A DNA stretch of 64,000 nt from Welwitschia mirabilis (GCA_051453625.1 JBOZIK010000001.1:174515928-174579927), one strand, 5' to 3'; counted from the first letter of the stretch, positions 49,407-62,160 are shown. The notes: generated by a model not told the origin, from the letters alone. Translations and numbers: made by a program.

Positions 49407-52400
49407 TGTAATATCCTAGATTTTATCATGTAGTCAATCATGTAAGAGGTTAGTTGAGTTATACCAAGGTTAGGATCTTATTATGCATAATGTCATGAAT
49501 TACTAAATTATCTTTCATAATGAGTTAATTAAGAAGCTAGTTAATTAAATTATATTTAAAGAGAAAAATTAAAAAATGTAAAATGTTAATGATATTAATG
49601 GTAATAATTAAGGTGTTGTAAGAATTATAATATTAGAAATGAATGTTTGTTATGATTAAGTGTATTTATTTTTGTTAGTATAATAATATTAATGAATTAG
49701 TATATTATTCAATAAGTAGGAATTGATTATGTATTAATTATTATATAATTAAATACTTTTGTTTAGAATATATGATTTAATTACTATTGGGCTGAATAAA
49801 GAATAAGAAATTAAATTACATTTGAATTAATTTAAAGTAAGATGCCTTAAAGATTTCTTTAAAACACAATTAATAAAGGTAAAAAGATGTTTTTAAAACA
49901 AGGTATTGGATAATATAAAATTATATTTTTAAAGTCTGAATGAGGTGATAACATATTGCTAAATCATCTTAGTAAGCATGATTTACCTACATGGCGAAAG
50001 AGATATGGTAGCATGCATGAACATGAATGACTTAGATTATCAATAATTAACAATAATTAGCTAGCATGCACATTTTAAGTTGATAATATTTAGATTTAAT
50101 ATTGATTTAAAAAGGATCTTTTGCTAATTCTTAAGGTTTATTAAGCAAAATAGAAAACAAACCTTAGGAGATGAGGATTTAATAGAGAAAAAGAGATAAG
50201 AAAGTGGAAAAAACTCATCTTCAGTATTTGTGTATCTTAGGGTGTATAAAGGAGTTTTACTAAGGAGTATAAGAAGGTGGCTTATTCATTATACTCTATG
50301 AGAAAACATTTTAAAAGATGATTAAGATTAGTTGATTTTATTAAAGATTAATTTAAATCTAATTATAAACAGTTAGCAGAGTTAATTAAGTTTACACATG
50401 GATTTATCTCACAATAAAAGGGATTAAGTAATTATGTAAAATATTCTATTATAGATTAGGATAATTAATTTTGTTTACTAAGAATTTCATTTTCTACATG
50501 AATTCATTTTTTCACACATTGTATAAGAAATATTACAATAGATGTTTACCATAGGTTATGTTTTAGTGGTGGTTTAATTAGTTGTTCTTTTTGGTAATAA
50601 GCAATAAAAGATTGAAGCTTATCCTTCCTAAGAAATCTTAAGTAAATGAGGTAAATTGGATTAGAAAAGCATATTAACCACTAAACACAAAAGAGATCCC
50701 TTTTTCTTAGGATTGATAAAAGAAACTTACTATAAATTATCTTAAAACTAAAATAAAAGTGTATAAGTAAAAGACTTGTTTATGACATCCAAATTTTTTG
50801 TTATTGTAATTCAAGGTATCTAGCTTGTACATGCCTTAAATACTTTTATCTTAGATTAATTTGATTAATTAAAATAAATACAAGAAAATTTATTACCTTT
50901 TGTATTAACAAACAACACCCAAAATGAGTTTCATGATCAACATCTAAGCACACATTTTACATTAGTAAAAATAAATTTGTCTAAGTACCATAAACTATAA
51001 ATTCCAATCAAATAACATCTACACTATTGTATGTATTCTTATAATTTTTATTCAATTTTCAATTTTATATTACTATTTAATTATATTATTAAATTAGTAA
51101 ATTACAATGTTTTACAAAGGAAAATGTGATAAAATTGATATAGAAATACTATAGGGAAATTTCATGAAGAGAACCACAAAAAGAATAATGTCTTTAAAGG
51201 ATTAAAATACATTCTATAAAACTTTAATCTTCATCGAAACTTAATTATTTTAGTAGTTCATTGAGATGCCACTTTTATCTTAATAGCTTTCACATCAGTG
51301 TAGAATAATATGAAGGTTTGAAGAAAGTTCTGTACGAGTAAATAAGAATGTACCTTTAATTTTTTCCATGTGAATAAAGGAATAGAGGGATTTTGTGTTT
51401 AACTAACAATTAATAGATATATACATATTCATTTCATTAATTTATTAAGAATCCAATCTTAGAAGATCTTTGTTATAGCTTTTCAACTAATATAGCAAAC
51501 CTATAAGGAGGAGTTATAAAATACATAGCAAATGTTAAGATTATCTATAAAGCCATAAACCAAAATGTATCATCAACATGAGACCTTCAACTATATGTTA
51601 GTTGAAATGGGAAAAAAATACCATAAATAGTATTATTATCCTTTTATTGAGCTAGCAATCTTCATGAGGGGAAAAAGGGAAAAAATATAAGATTTACATT
51701 ATAACAAAAGTATTATTGATATTTTAAAAATGCCAAAAATGTCTTTTGAAATACATAATGTATGATATTCTTGTCATCTAATTGCAAAATATAATATGTT
51801 TCCAAACCTTATTACTAAACACTCCCTTTGAAGCACTATTGTTTAGCCTATAACATTATCAACTAAAACACGCCTCCATTTTACTCTTTGCATCATTATT
51901 AAAGTTTTATTTTTTCTTTCAACAACAAGATACTATTGAAAAAAGGGAAAAAAATGAGAACTCCTTCTAAATTTCATTTAAGAATAAAAGTACCACAATA
52001 AATGATTAAAAAATATAAAAACAACTAAATTTATTACTTAATCCATCGTGATTGTAAAACAAACACTGTGGTTATGAAACAAACATGGTGGATTGTGAAA
52101 GAAGATATCACAATTTTAAATACACATTGTGAGTGGGGAAATTAACATTGTAAATAAGAGGAAAGAACACCATGAAAATAATAGAAGTTATTAACAACTA
52201 CAACTCAAACACCATTGTAATCCCTTCCGTATATAGTGAAAGGACAAGAAATCCTTAAAACTAGTAAGAATACAAGTTAAAACATACCTATGATGTGGGA
52301 GTGTTTTTCACTTCTTGATGTCATGGATGTTGTTAAAAAACACTATAAGATGCATTTTATACATGAAATTTCGGTATTTTATAGGTTTTGGTAAAGTAGC

Positions 52401-52831
52401 ATTGAGAAGAAAGAGAGTGATAAAGGCCAAACATTGAAGAGTAGTGGATTATAAATAAGAGAGAAGGGGTTTCTTTAGGGCAGCATTGGGTTTAGAAGAG
52501 GAATCTCTTTTGGAAATTGAATGCATTATAATTATTACAAGAAGTGACCCTCATGTAATAGGTCCTACATGTTGGAGTTTAGCCAATATGTAGGAATGGA
52601 AGAAAACACAATTAAAAAAAAGAAAAGAGATAAATTATTATGAAGGTTTAAAAGATTAAGAAAAAATTCATTTGTATTGTATTAGGTAATAATGATTATT
52701 ATAAAACATTAAAGGTTAAGCCTTTTTAATAAAGAAAGAATACAAGTGATTTTAGGCATACATTATAACTGTTATGCCATAACTACTTTAGGCATGTTAA
52801 GGTAAGGAGGGGTAAAACTCAAGAAAAGAAA
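49407..52831 (+). repeat. element D 3' LTR, truncated
   Basis: Matches the first ~2.4 kb of the 5' LTR, with extra DNA within ~51,650-52,730. The GTTAAGGTAAGGAGGGGTAA block (52,797-52,816) equals 45,959-45,978. Directly after that, where the 5' copy has (AT)n, this copy runs into a CATA repeat belonging to element A. Confidence 0.75.
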
Positions 52832-52841
52832 CATACATACA

Positions 52842-52920
<79 letters not shown>
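52832..52920. repeat. (CATA)n-(TA)n-(GA)n microsatellite
   Basis: About ten CATA units (52,832-52,870), a TA run (to ~52,890) and a GA run (to 52,919). It is the right-hand partner of the CATA tract at 26,752. Element A's sense 3' ORF stops at one tract and continues after the other. Confidence 0.95.
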
Positions 52921-52922
<2 letters not shown>

Positions 52923-54560
52923 TTTTTGAAAAAACAATTAGATCAAGAAAAGGAAAGATATATAAAGCTATAGTAAGAGATTGATATAATTATAATAGAG
53001 GTTTGTTCTTTTAAAATTTATAAAGGAGTAATAGAAAAACTACAAGAAGCATACATGTGAATAGAAAAATTAAAAACCCTAATAAAAAGTTTAAAGATAA
53101 ACCATTAGAAAGTTTTGAAAAATATAATGCAGATTACATTGAGCATAAATAAAAAATCATTAAATTTAGGCATAATGAAGGATATCAACCCTTAAATAGA
53201 TAATATTTGGATAAAATTTATGCTAAAATATAAGGAATGAATTAAACTTACATGAAAATACAATCAAAGACTAGTATTTACAAGCAACAATGGATGGGAT
53301 CATTATCTCTCAATGATACTTATCAAATTATGTTAGAAGCAAATAAGAAGCTAGTTCAATGGCTTATAAAGAAAAATGAAGAAGTAAAGGTTAAAATTCC
53401 CAGTAATGTATTACTAGATTCTATTGAGCAAATAGATTATATGAATTTGGGTTAATTTTGTAAGATATTTGAGGGGAACTTAAAAATTTGGTGAAAAAAG
53501 TAAAGGAACCACTAAGTGAAAGTCCTTCTACATGTGACATTTTTGAATTAATCTTGAATAATTTTTTTGCAAAATTTGAAGAAAAATAAGAATAGAATTA
53601 CAACTAGGCAATCCAAGAGATAAGAATAATTTCTAAACAATCATTTTTTAATGTTAAATTTCATATGAAATTGAACTATCTAGAATCAATTCAAATAATT
53701 ATTTAGAATTTTGAAAATAAAAATATGTGATTATTAAATGGAAATCACATGATGGAACCTAGATTTGATAAAATAGCAAGGTTTGGATATGAATAATTGA
53801 CCATTCCCTAAAGCTTATACTACTGTCTACAAAAATTATATGATTTCACTAATAGATTTTAGGAAGAATTGCAGAATGTGAAATAGAATGTTTTAAGGGG
53901 ATGGTAAGAAATTAATTGAATATGTAAAGCTTGTGATGGATAATTATAAAAATTTAAAAGTGATTTTAATAGAGATATAAGGGGATTATCTTCAAAAGAA
54001 TTTAAAAAACTCATGAACAATAGATCTACTCAACTTAATAAAACTATGGAGGAGTGTGTAATGGAACTTGATTAGTTTGGAATAACTCCTTGAAATTTGC
54101 ACTAGCTTTGCATATGCCATGAGAGAATAGTTATCAATATGAATATAATAAGAGATGCTTTTGCTAAAATTTTTTGAAATCTAGAAAAAAGTAATTCCAT
54201 AGGTGTGTATACTATCTTTAGATAAGCCTTAGGTAATACCATCAATTTAAAAACCTCAAGAAACCAAGTTAAAAGCTCTTTTTGCTTAAAAAATAAAAAG
54301 GAAATTAAAAGAAATAAAAAATATATCTAATGTCAAATGTAGGAAAAAGGAAAAATGATTAATAAAGGTCTCTTGAAAGAAATAGAAATAATAGTTTTAA
54401 ATGATTCTTTCCTTCAAGAATATAAAAAAATATTTTAGAGGCCATTGAAGAGGAAAACAATCAACCTAATTAGCTAAATATATGGAAGTAAAAGAACAAA
54501 ATAAAGAGAAACATTTTTTTTTAAAGAGGGAAACCAAGAAATAAGTCCATTTTATTAAGA
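52921..54560 (+). pseudogene. element A sense 3' ORF, part 3 (C-terminal half)
   Basis: This continues parts 1 and 2. A charged helical lead-in (LDQEKERYIKL, then VIEKLQEAYM, ~52,940-53,070) matches the coiled-coil region of element B. FRHNEGYQPLNR and YLDKIYA (~53,165-53,225) match FMHNECPIPLSRKYVDKTYL. An intact 67-codon stretch (53,252-53,455) reads TYQIMLEANKKLVQWLIKKN. LESIQIIIQNFENKN (~53,685-53,730) matches LESIQLIIQNLENKN. Further on, DFTNRFQEELQN-like and DAFAKIFQNLEKS-like segments extend the frame to ~54,300. It is followed by the degraded PPT and the 3' LTR, the correct place for the last gene of element A. Function unknown. Confidence 0.62.
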
Positions 54561-54589
54561 AACTAACAAAAATATGATCTTAAAAGAAT

Positions 54590-55661
54590 TGATGAATAAA
54601 AGAGTTAATACATTAAAGATGATGTTTTTATAAATTTTTATGACTAATAAATATGTTTTATTTTTATTAATTAAATACTTTATTAGTTGATTATTGTTAT
54701 TGTTAGTTAATTTGTATGCATCATAATTGTTATTATAGGTACATGATACCATTTGACAAATATATTATAGAAAAACTATATTCAAAGAAAAAACAAAACT
54801 ACTTCTTTTCACATGCCTTCTTAGAAAAGTTAAAATAAGAATCACCAAGGAGAAAGTTAGAGGAATAAAAAAAAAAAAAAAGGGAAGAAGGAAGAAGCGA
54901 GTATCTTTTAGCAAGAAGAAGGATGAAAATCCTAAGATAATGATTCAAAAAGGCAAAAACTTCATTGCATTTTAGAGAGAGTAGCTGGTGTCTTCCTAGC
55001 TATAGTGTAATCTGAAAAGGGAATTACTATCATTAGTACATTTTATATCAATTTTATCATTTTAGATAAAGGTAAAAGATAAGATGAAAAGCTATTTCTT
55101 TCTATAATAAAATTACATACTAAAAAGTATTATAAGAAATGATACTACTTGAAAGAGCAATATTTTTACTTATGTGCTTTGGTATCTATAAATGGGTAGA
55201 TATTTAAGATATAATAGTGCTTAGAAATAAGTGATGTCCATTTTTACTTTATAAATTTTCTTACAAATCCTCCACACTATATTTTATTTCTATAAATAAG
55301 TAGGTTCAATGTTATTCTAAGAACTAATCTTACTAGGGATTATGAAAGTACTAGCTTTCACAACAGAGTTAATTTTAGTAGGCTTAAATATAGGCTGATG
55401 AAATTTCTATAAAATAGTTAATAAGCTAGTTTTCAACTTGGAATTTTCAAGTTAAATGTTTTTAAAGAACTAATCTTAGAAACACAAATTAAACTAAGCT
55501 AATTGAGAATTTAACTATTTTAGTTGGTTCTTGAAGTAAACATTTTTTTCAATTGAATGATTTAAGCTTACTTTGGGTTAGTAGTCATATATTTTCTACA
55601 TTTTCCTAGGATGTGTTTTTCTATTTCTACATTATTATCCTAGTAAAAAGCTTTTGTAACA
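54590..55661 (+). repeat. element A 3' LTR (~1.07 kb)
   Basis: Homologue of 5,842-6,890: TGATGAATAAAAG start, TTATTATAGG, ATATTCAAAGAAA, TATAAATGGGTAGATATTTA, CTATAAATAAGTAGGT and a TTTGTAACA end. The sequence before it matches the pre-PPT region of element B, which makes it a 3' rather than a solo LTR. Confidence 0.82.
55290..55300 (+). promoter_or_regulatory. candidate LTR TATA box, element A 3' LTR
   Basis: CTATAAATAAG, the same as at 6,523-6,533 in the 5' LTR. Confidence 0.45.
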
Positions 55662-57230
55662 TATAAACTTAATTGTTGAAAAATAATACAATTCTTGCGT
55701 ACCTCCATAATGATTTTATTCTTTGTTAAGATACATAGGTACATCCCAATTTTACTTGAATTCTGAAATAAATTTCTTCATCTAGAAACTGATCATTGTT
55801 GATCCATTCTTTGGTTGTTAAAATTCTACTAGTTATTCTATAATGCACTTCCCTTTAATTGATTTTTAGGATTAAAAATATAAATCAAACTCAACTAATA
55901 GTATTGCCCAGTTTTTGAGCCTTGTGTTTTTAATAGAATATTCTAATAAATATTTCATATGTTTTAATTACTAATATAATAATTTTATTTCCAATCATGT
56001 ACTGCTAAAATTTTTATAAAGTAAATACTAGACTTAGATATGTTTTCTTAGCATCTTAATAATTATTTCCATATTGATGTAATGTTTGAATCATATAGTA
56101 AATTGTCTTATCTTTATGATCTTTATCTCATTGGAAGATCATTATGCTTATTAAATGTTGAGAATGTGCCAAATAAAGATAAAATGATTGTTCAACTTGG
56201 GATTGACTTAAAATTGGGGGTCTCATAAAATATTCTTTTATCTTAGTAAATACTTGTTAACATTTATCATCCCAATTTACTTTCATATCTTTCTTTAGTA
56301 AGTGTATTAAAGGTTTACATTTATTTTTAAGCATTAATCTAAATTATGTAATTGATTGGTGTCAACCTCATATCACTTTTGGTTCATTTAGATCTTTTAT
56401 ATGTGGAATTTTAGTAATGGATTTTACTTTATCAGTGCCTATCTCTATTCTTATCTCTAAGATTATGAAAGCTAATAATTTTCGAGATTAAACTTAAAGA
56501 ATATACTTTTAAAGATTAAGTCATAAATTATGTCATTGGATAATTTGAAACAATACTTCCAAATTTTTTTAATGTTAAATTACTAGCTTAGATTTGGCTA
56601 TCACATCATCTACATAATCTTCTATTGATATCTACATAAGGCCATGTAAGATATAAGTCATTACTTCTTGGTATGTAGCTCCAACATTCTTTTAGTGAAA
56701 ATGGTATATAACATAGTAAAATAAACCCCTTATTTTTATGAATGTAATTTTGTGTTGATCTTGGGAATTAAAAAAAAATCTGATTATAACCTAATTACCC
56801 TTTCATAAATGATAGCAACTAATTTTTGGCTATGTTATTGACTAGGACATTCATGTCTATAAGTAGATAATCACCTTTAAGTATGACTTTATTAAGATCT
56901 TAAAAATCTAGACATATTGTACTACTTTCATTTTTTAGTTACAATGATCATGTTTAAAATTGAATTAAAGTAATCTACAGGTCTTATAAAGCTACTAGTG
57001 GATAGGTATTAGACGTCCTTTTCAATAGCTAAGATGAGTTTGTAATTTAACTTTTTGAATTTTTATTTGACTATAATTACCCCTAGTTTTATTACTATGT
57101 GGTGCAAAACAATGTTCTTTTCTATACATGATATATCTTAATAATTTCATATAAATGATTGTTTATTTTTTATTAGAAATTATAGAAATTATTCTAACTC
57201 TTTTTTAAGTATTCTAGTAATGTTTAATTA
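55662..57230 (-). pseudogene. Ty3/gypsy RT-RNase H relic of a second lineage
   Basis: On the minus strand, N- to C-terminal: CIEKNIVLHHIVIKLG with VKxKFKKLN (~57,040-57,130); IRPVDYFNSILNMIIVTKK (~56,925-56,985); YLLIDMNVLVNNIAKN with LLSFMKG and LGYNQI (~56,750-56,870); a degraded GLKNAGATYQRA block (~56,690); DYVDDVIA at ~56,600-56,625 with both catalytic Asp kept; KLLAFIILEIRIEIGTDKVKSI (read in two parts, ~56,420-56,490); VNWDDK then FTKIKEYFMRPPILSQSQ (~56,215-56,300); TIYYMIQTLHQYG and a KTYLSLVF block (~56,030-56,110). This is the plant gypsy type with VDDxIAKS and PPVL, unlike the Athila-type pol of A and B. Integrase is not seen; element A's LTR begins where it should lie. Confidence 0.85.
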
Positions 57231-57880
57231 ATTTTTAATGTTTTATTTTGAGTCTTCTAGGTCCACATTGAAATCATATGTTTTAGCGTCTTGACTAGTA
57301 ATAAAGACAAATTATCTTTTAATTTTTTGAGTTTCTTATATGTTTGAATTTGATCATTTCTTATAAGATCCCTTATAAAAAGATAAATAATTATTAATTT
57401 ATAAACTACATATCTTTTCCTTAGTGGTACATTATACTCTTCACTCAAAGAATCTGTCTTCATCATTGAGCCCTATGAAAAACAACCAAATGTGCTCTCT
57501 GTCTCTTTATAATCCCATCTCCTAGGCTACCAACCACTGAGTGATTGAAATCCTTCTTCTTTCCATCATTAGCGTATCCTTCCTTAATACCTCACTCATC
57601 AAGAATCTTGCGTCTTCTTTATGATTCATTAGTATCTCTCATCCAATATCTATTACTTCCATCTATAGCTTTTCTTTGCTGCTAATCTTTTTACTCTTCT
57701 CTAGCTCATGTTTGGATTCTGTCATATTCTGCTTAGTGCAAGACTTATCAAATTTACCTTCTAATTTTGGATTGCCATATATGCTTGCTTTTTTAATCTA
57801 AAAGACATTTTGATTACAAGATATTCATATACATCATATAATTATGTTAATAAACTTTAATGGAATGTAAATTAGTTGTC
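57231..57880 (-). other. unassigned stretch, possibly upstream part of the minus-strand gypsy relic
   Basis: A 69-codon minus-strand frame (57,466-57,257) and the charged reading KLEGKFDKSC, SKHELEKSKKISSKEKL (~57,670-57,770) look protein-like but match no family I can name. It could belong to the gypsy relic or to the LINE-II 3' end. Confidence 0.3.
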
Positions 57881-57884
57881 CATA

Positions 57885-60800
57885 ATCTATCTTTGGATTG
57901 ATCACATTCTGTATATTCTCTGCTATAAAGCATTCTCAGAAGAGGTGTTCTACAGTTTCAACTCCCTTATAGTAATTGTAGCTATCTTCTATGTGATATC
58001 CCCTTTTATGTAAGTTAGTTAGTAATAGCATCCACTCCTTAAAAATGATCCATCTTAGAATCATAAAATTGCCCATGCTTAATTCATCAGTATCTCGTAA
58101 GGCAACTTAATAAAATCATACTTTTTAACTAATAGCCTCTTTGAAATAATTGGATTTCCATATATGAATCTAATATCTTTTTCTTTGGTTATCATGACTT
58201 GCATGCTTATCATATAATCTTCGAAGATCTTAATGACTTTATTTATGTTTTTACTTTCTAAGTGGGGTAAGATCCCCCTTCTCTACTACCTTTTCATTCT
58301 CCATAAAATTGAGTTTTTTAACCAAGTATCTATTAGTATAATTTACTTAATTTCCTCTAGTCTCTTTTCTTGTAAAATTTTAAAAGATTAAAAGGAAATA
58401 TGCCCATCCTAATCTTCTACCTTGTGAAGGATTCTAGCTCTTCCCATCCTTTACATAGTGCCTTCCAAAAGTAATAACTCCCTTATTTGTCTCTTGGTCC
58501 TTGTCTTTCCTTTAAAATTCTAATCCAAGGTTGATTTCCCCTTGCTTCTATATTTTCTAGAATTTTGTTTTTGCTAAAAAGATGCTATTATTGATATTCT
58601 GAATACTTTAACTTCTGGATTCTACTAGTTTTATTGCCTTCTTTTAAACTACTGCATGCATACTTGGAGATTCTTTACCCATGCTCCATATGAAGTTGTT
58701 AATTATTTTATTGATCATATCCATGATTTTTTCTGGTAGCAAGATTATATCCTTACTTAATAGCAAGATGATGTATCAGCTACTACATCTTCATCTCATC
58801 TCTAATAGCAAATCTTCCCAAGAGTCCACTTTCTTCCAATTAAACATGGGTATTCCCAAGTATAGATCTTTGCTATTACTCACTTGTATTTCTATCCTTA
58901 TCTTAAGTACTTATTACATGCTTGATCAAGTATTGATAAAATATGCTATGCTTTTATACTAGTTTATATCCAACCCTAACTCTTTTTCAAATATTTCCAA
59001 CCCTTTCTTTTGGCTCTTATTTTTTCTGTATTAGCCTTTATAAAGATAATCGAGTCATTAGTAAAGTAATCACATCACCTCCATATTATAAGTCTTTAAT
59101 ATTATTTCCCCCACTTGCATAAAGTAATATTACATTACATACAAAACTATAATAAATAAGTATTAGGATAAGGACCCCCTTTATCTCAAACCCATGTTTA
59201 TGCTGAAAAATCCATGGATGATCTGGTTAATTTTTATGTTAAATCTTACTATGATTTGCATACATCACTAGCTTTACAAATTTTAAAGGGAATCACTTAG
59301 TGATAATGATGTGCTCTCTAAAGATCTAAGATATACTATCATAAGCTTTTTTATATTCAATTTTAAAGAATATACTTTCTTTAGTAACGTTGAATAGAGG
59401 GAAAGGACTTATGATTATAGTTAACTTGGTCTAAATTAAATAACTTTTTAAAAATATTACATAATTTATTTTCACTAATTTTTTGAGAGTTAGCCTATCA
59501 AGACCTTAGAGAAAAATCCATATATTATGATATAACCTCATATGCTCCTATAGTTACTTATGTTGTTTTTCCTGTTATGTCTTGAGAACCATGATTACAT
59601 GTGTATTTTTCTAAGCATATAGGACTACTCCCATATGAATAACCTTATTGAACACCATCTTCAATGATCTTCCTATCATTTTTCAAGACTTATTAAAGAA
59701 TTTGATCATCTACCTATCTAGTCTTGATCTCTTATTAGGTTTCATCTTATACAAAAGTATCCAAACTTCCTCCTCTAGCTTCCTCAGGTGGTTCTACCCA
59801 GTCTAGCTATTTTGCCAAAAATTTAGGTTGATTCTTGAGTTCTATTTACCTTATAACTCCTATAAGAGGTTCAAAAACACTTCTAGAACCTTCTCCTTTT
59901 TTGACACTTGTCCTCTCTAAGTAACTTCTTCTATATTGTCTATTTGTCTTCTATTATTTACCACTCTAAAAAAATACTTTGTATGCTTATTTTTGTTCTT
60001 TATCTAATTTATGTGGGATCTCTATCTCTAATAGAGATCCTCCTAATTCTTGATAGTATGAAATTGCCATAGACTCTTTTACTCTACTTCATGAAGATCT
60101 TCTCCAAGCCTTTATCTATGCTATATCTCCCTTATCTCTTCTTTTAACTTCTTTATATCTTTGTCTCTGGGATCTCATCCTTTGTTCCATTAATTAAGTT
60201 ATCCTTCTAGGTTCCTAAGGGTTTTTTTTTAAAGCTTCACAGGGATGAATCTCATCCACTCTCTAATACTTTAATGAATTTTATTATAACTTCCTCTTGA
60301 AGCTAAGCATTTTTCAAGAAAAATGTACCTTCTTTTTCTAAAGCCTATTTTTCATGAGAAATACTAGCCTATGATTAGAACACCATCTTTCTTTTCCTTC
60401 TAGGATTTATTTTTTTTCTTCTAACAGGTACCAATAAATTAGAGCTTTATCTATTTTAGACATTATTCTTTTTGTTCCTTTCTTATGATTAGATCAAGTG
60501 AAGTATCCTCTCTAGATTTGAAGATTAATCACCTATAATTTGATCATCATTTCCTCCTACACCTGGGTTTCTCAACCATTCTACTTACCTTCCCTTAACT
60601 TTTTCCCTTATTATCTAATTTTTTTCAAGTATCCTATTATAATATGTCTTTAGTTCTTTAGCTTTGCCTCCAAGGCTTACTAGAGTTTTATCTTATCCCA
60701 TACATTTTATGGGTCCTACAGATTGATTAACCATCAATTTTTAAACTATAATATTTAAAATCATCTATTGCTTTCCATTCTTCTATATTAAATAACTTAC

Positions 60801-61000
60801 TTTTATCTTTCCATAACTAGGCATTCATTCCACTTTTGAATTCCTTATGTTCTTTATCTAAAAATCTCCCTTTTGAATTTTGGTCTCTTAGAAACAAATG
60901 ATTTCTATTTTCTTCATATTTATTATCTCTTTTATATTTTTATTTTTATTGCTGAGTTCATGCCTCAACTATTTTAGCTTAATATATTCATTTAACTTTT
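57885..61000 (-). pseudogene. LINE-II ORF2: endonuclease / reverse transcriptase
   Basis: Minus-strand blocks in order: endonuclease EIICF followed by ETKIQKG (~60,870-60,910); a DRMIKFFNKS-type RT entry (~59,690-59,720); motif A with YKKAYDSIS (~59,335-59,365), where the preceding acidic position reads Glu (FKIEYKKAYDS) instead of Asp; FPLKFVKLVMYANHS (~59,255-59,300); and a HGFF...MGLR-type block leading to the RQGDPLSP region (~59,170-59,220). C-terminally, the zf-RVT segment is very clear: LLTNLHKRGYHIEDSYNYYK then VETVEHLF, ECFIAENI (~57,890-58,020). The two Cys of the zinc site are Tyr here. Stops and frame changes throughout. The plus-strand frame at 58,681-58,962 is a shadow. Confidence 0.82.
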
Positions 61001-61339
61001 TTTTAAGGGTTTTTATTTGGTATATCCATTAATATCCTGTAAGAGTCCCTTACTATATTTTATACTACTCTATTTTTAGGTTTATCTGCTACCAAAAATC
61101 TTTCCACCCTTTTTAGTTTACTTGACTCTACTTCACCAAATAGGATGTTATCTTCTAAAACCTCTAATCTCTTCTCTTCTCTATTCTCTTCATCTTTCTT
61201 CAAGTCTGAGTTACTTAAGGATAAGAAATTATTTGATTCTAATCCTTAACTAACTCCTTTTAACCACTATTTTTGATTAAGCTATGGAAATCCTCTTATT
61301 CTTTCCTACTAGGATATAGCTATTCCTATTTTAGTTTTA

Positions 61340-62160
61340 TCTACTTTTCTATCTTTCTTTTCTTTTTAACTATTTGAAAACCATCTCTATCTTGATATAT
61401 ATTACATTCTTTAGCTAGATGATCAAAGTTCTTGTAGATTAAGTACACTAGTATGAGGCACTAGGTTGAATCATGTTCTTTCTTGTTACACTTTTCACAC
61501 TTAAATTCTCTTATATTAGGACAAAAACACTTAAAATGACTTAAGGCCTTATAGATCCTACATTAGTCTAGGATGTTTTTGTATTCTACTTCAATCTTAT
61601 CTACCTTAGAACAATAGATTATCTTAAATTTTCTTAGAGTTTTTATCACCTCTAGTTGGTCGAGGCATAGAAGTGAATTAGTACCATTTTAAAGGCACTG
61701 ATTATAACTAGATCCAAATTAATAATTTTTTTAAATTACTAGGCTAGGGATTTTATCAACTCCTAGTGTCATAATGCTAAATTGACTCCTCTCAACTTCC
61801 TCCATATCAAAAGTTTTTAAACTTTTTAAAAATATTTTCCTAATTTTTACTTTGCTAAAACTAACCCTCTTGCTTTAAAAACCATGGTTCTATAAGAATT
61901 AGACTATTCATATATTGCTTAGATCTGAACTTGAATAAGATCATATCCTATGTTAGTGCTCCTACTTGAACTATTTTGATCCTTGTCCTCTTTACTATAA
62001 TCAATTTTCTTATCATCTCCATGGTTGGCTGTGGCTCGACTAATATAAAGTGCCCTATTAAAATAAAACAAAATTTATCTTTTGCATTCATACAAAACTT
62101 TGAAAAAGTTCTAAGCTTAAAATACTCATCCCTCTTTAAAACATTTTATGATGAAATGGC
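61340..62160 (-). pseudogene. LINE-II ORF1: DUF4283-like / zinc-knuckle protein
   Basis: The minus strand reads TMVFKARGLVLAK near 61,850-61,895, the Trp/Phe-x-x-x-GLVLxKW pattern of DUF4283 ORF1 proteins, then MEEVERSQFSIMTLGVDKIP (~61,750-61,805). The zinc-knuckle region holds FKCEKCNKKEHDSTQC (~61,465-61,515) and a second CNIYQDRDGFQIVKK segment (~61,370-61,415), where a D-G-x-Q-x-V-K-K tail is typical of plant L1 ORF1. The first knuckle keeps its Cys, Cys, His and Cys pattern. The N-terminal part is too decayed to place a start. Confidence 0.72.

Larger units (their letters stand above)
43549..52831 (+). mobile_element. LTR element D: giant LTRs, ~136-bp internal domain
   Basis: 43,549 to ~45,990 recurs in the same orientation at 49,407 to ~52,820 (with ~1 kb of extra sequence in the second copy). 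A tRNA-iMet primer site lies at 49,277-49,288 and a purine tract at 49,394-49,406, directly before the TGTAATATCC start of the right copy. If these are the true PBS and PPT, the 5' LTR is ~5.7 kb and the internal domain only ~136 bp. The right LTR is cut short at ~52,831, where element A's microsatellite begins. No coding was recognised anywhere. Confidence 0.65.
57881..62160 (-). mobile_element. L1-like LINE relic (LINE-II)
   Basis: A second, independent L1-type element on the minus strand with its own ORF1 and ORF2 in the normal order. Because LINE-I also has both ORFs, the two are separate insertions and not one element split by A. No 3' poly(A) or target-site duplication was recognised. 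Confidence 0.8.

Noticed and set aside
58681-58962. 93-codon plus-strand frame
   Set aside because: Lies opposite the LINE-II ORF2; a shadow frame.
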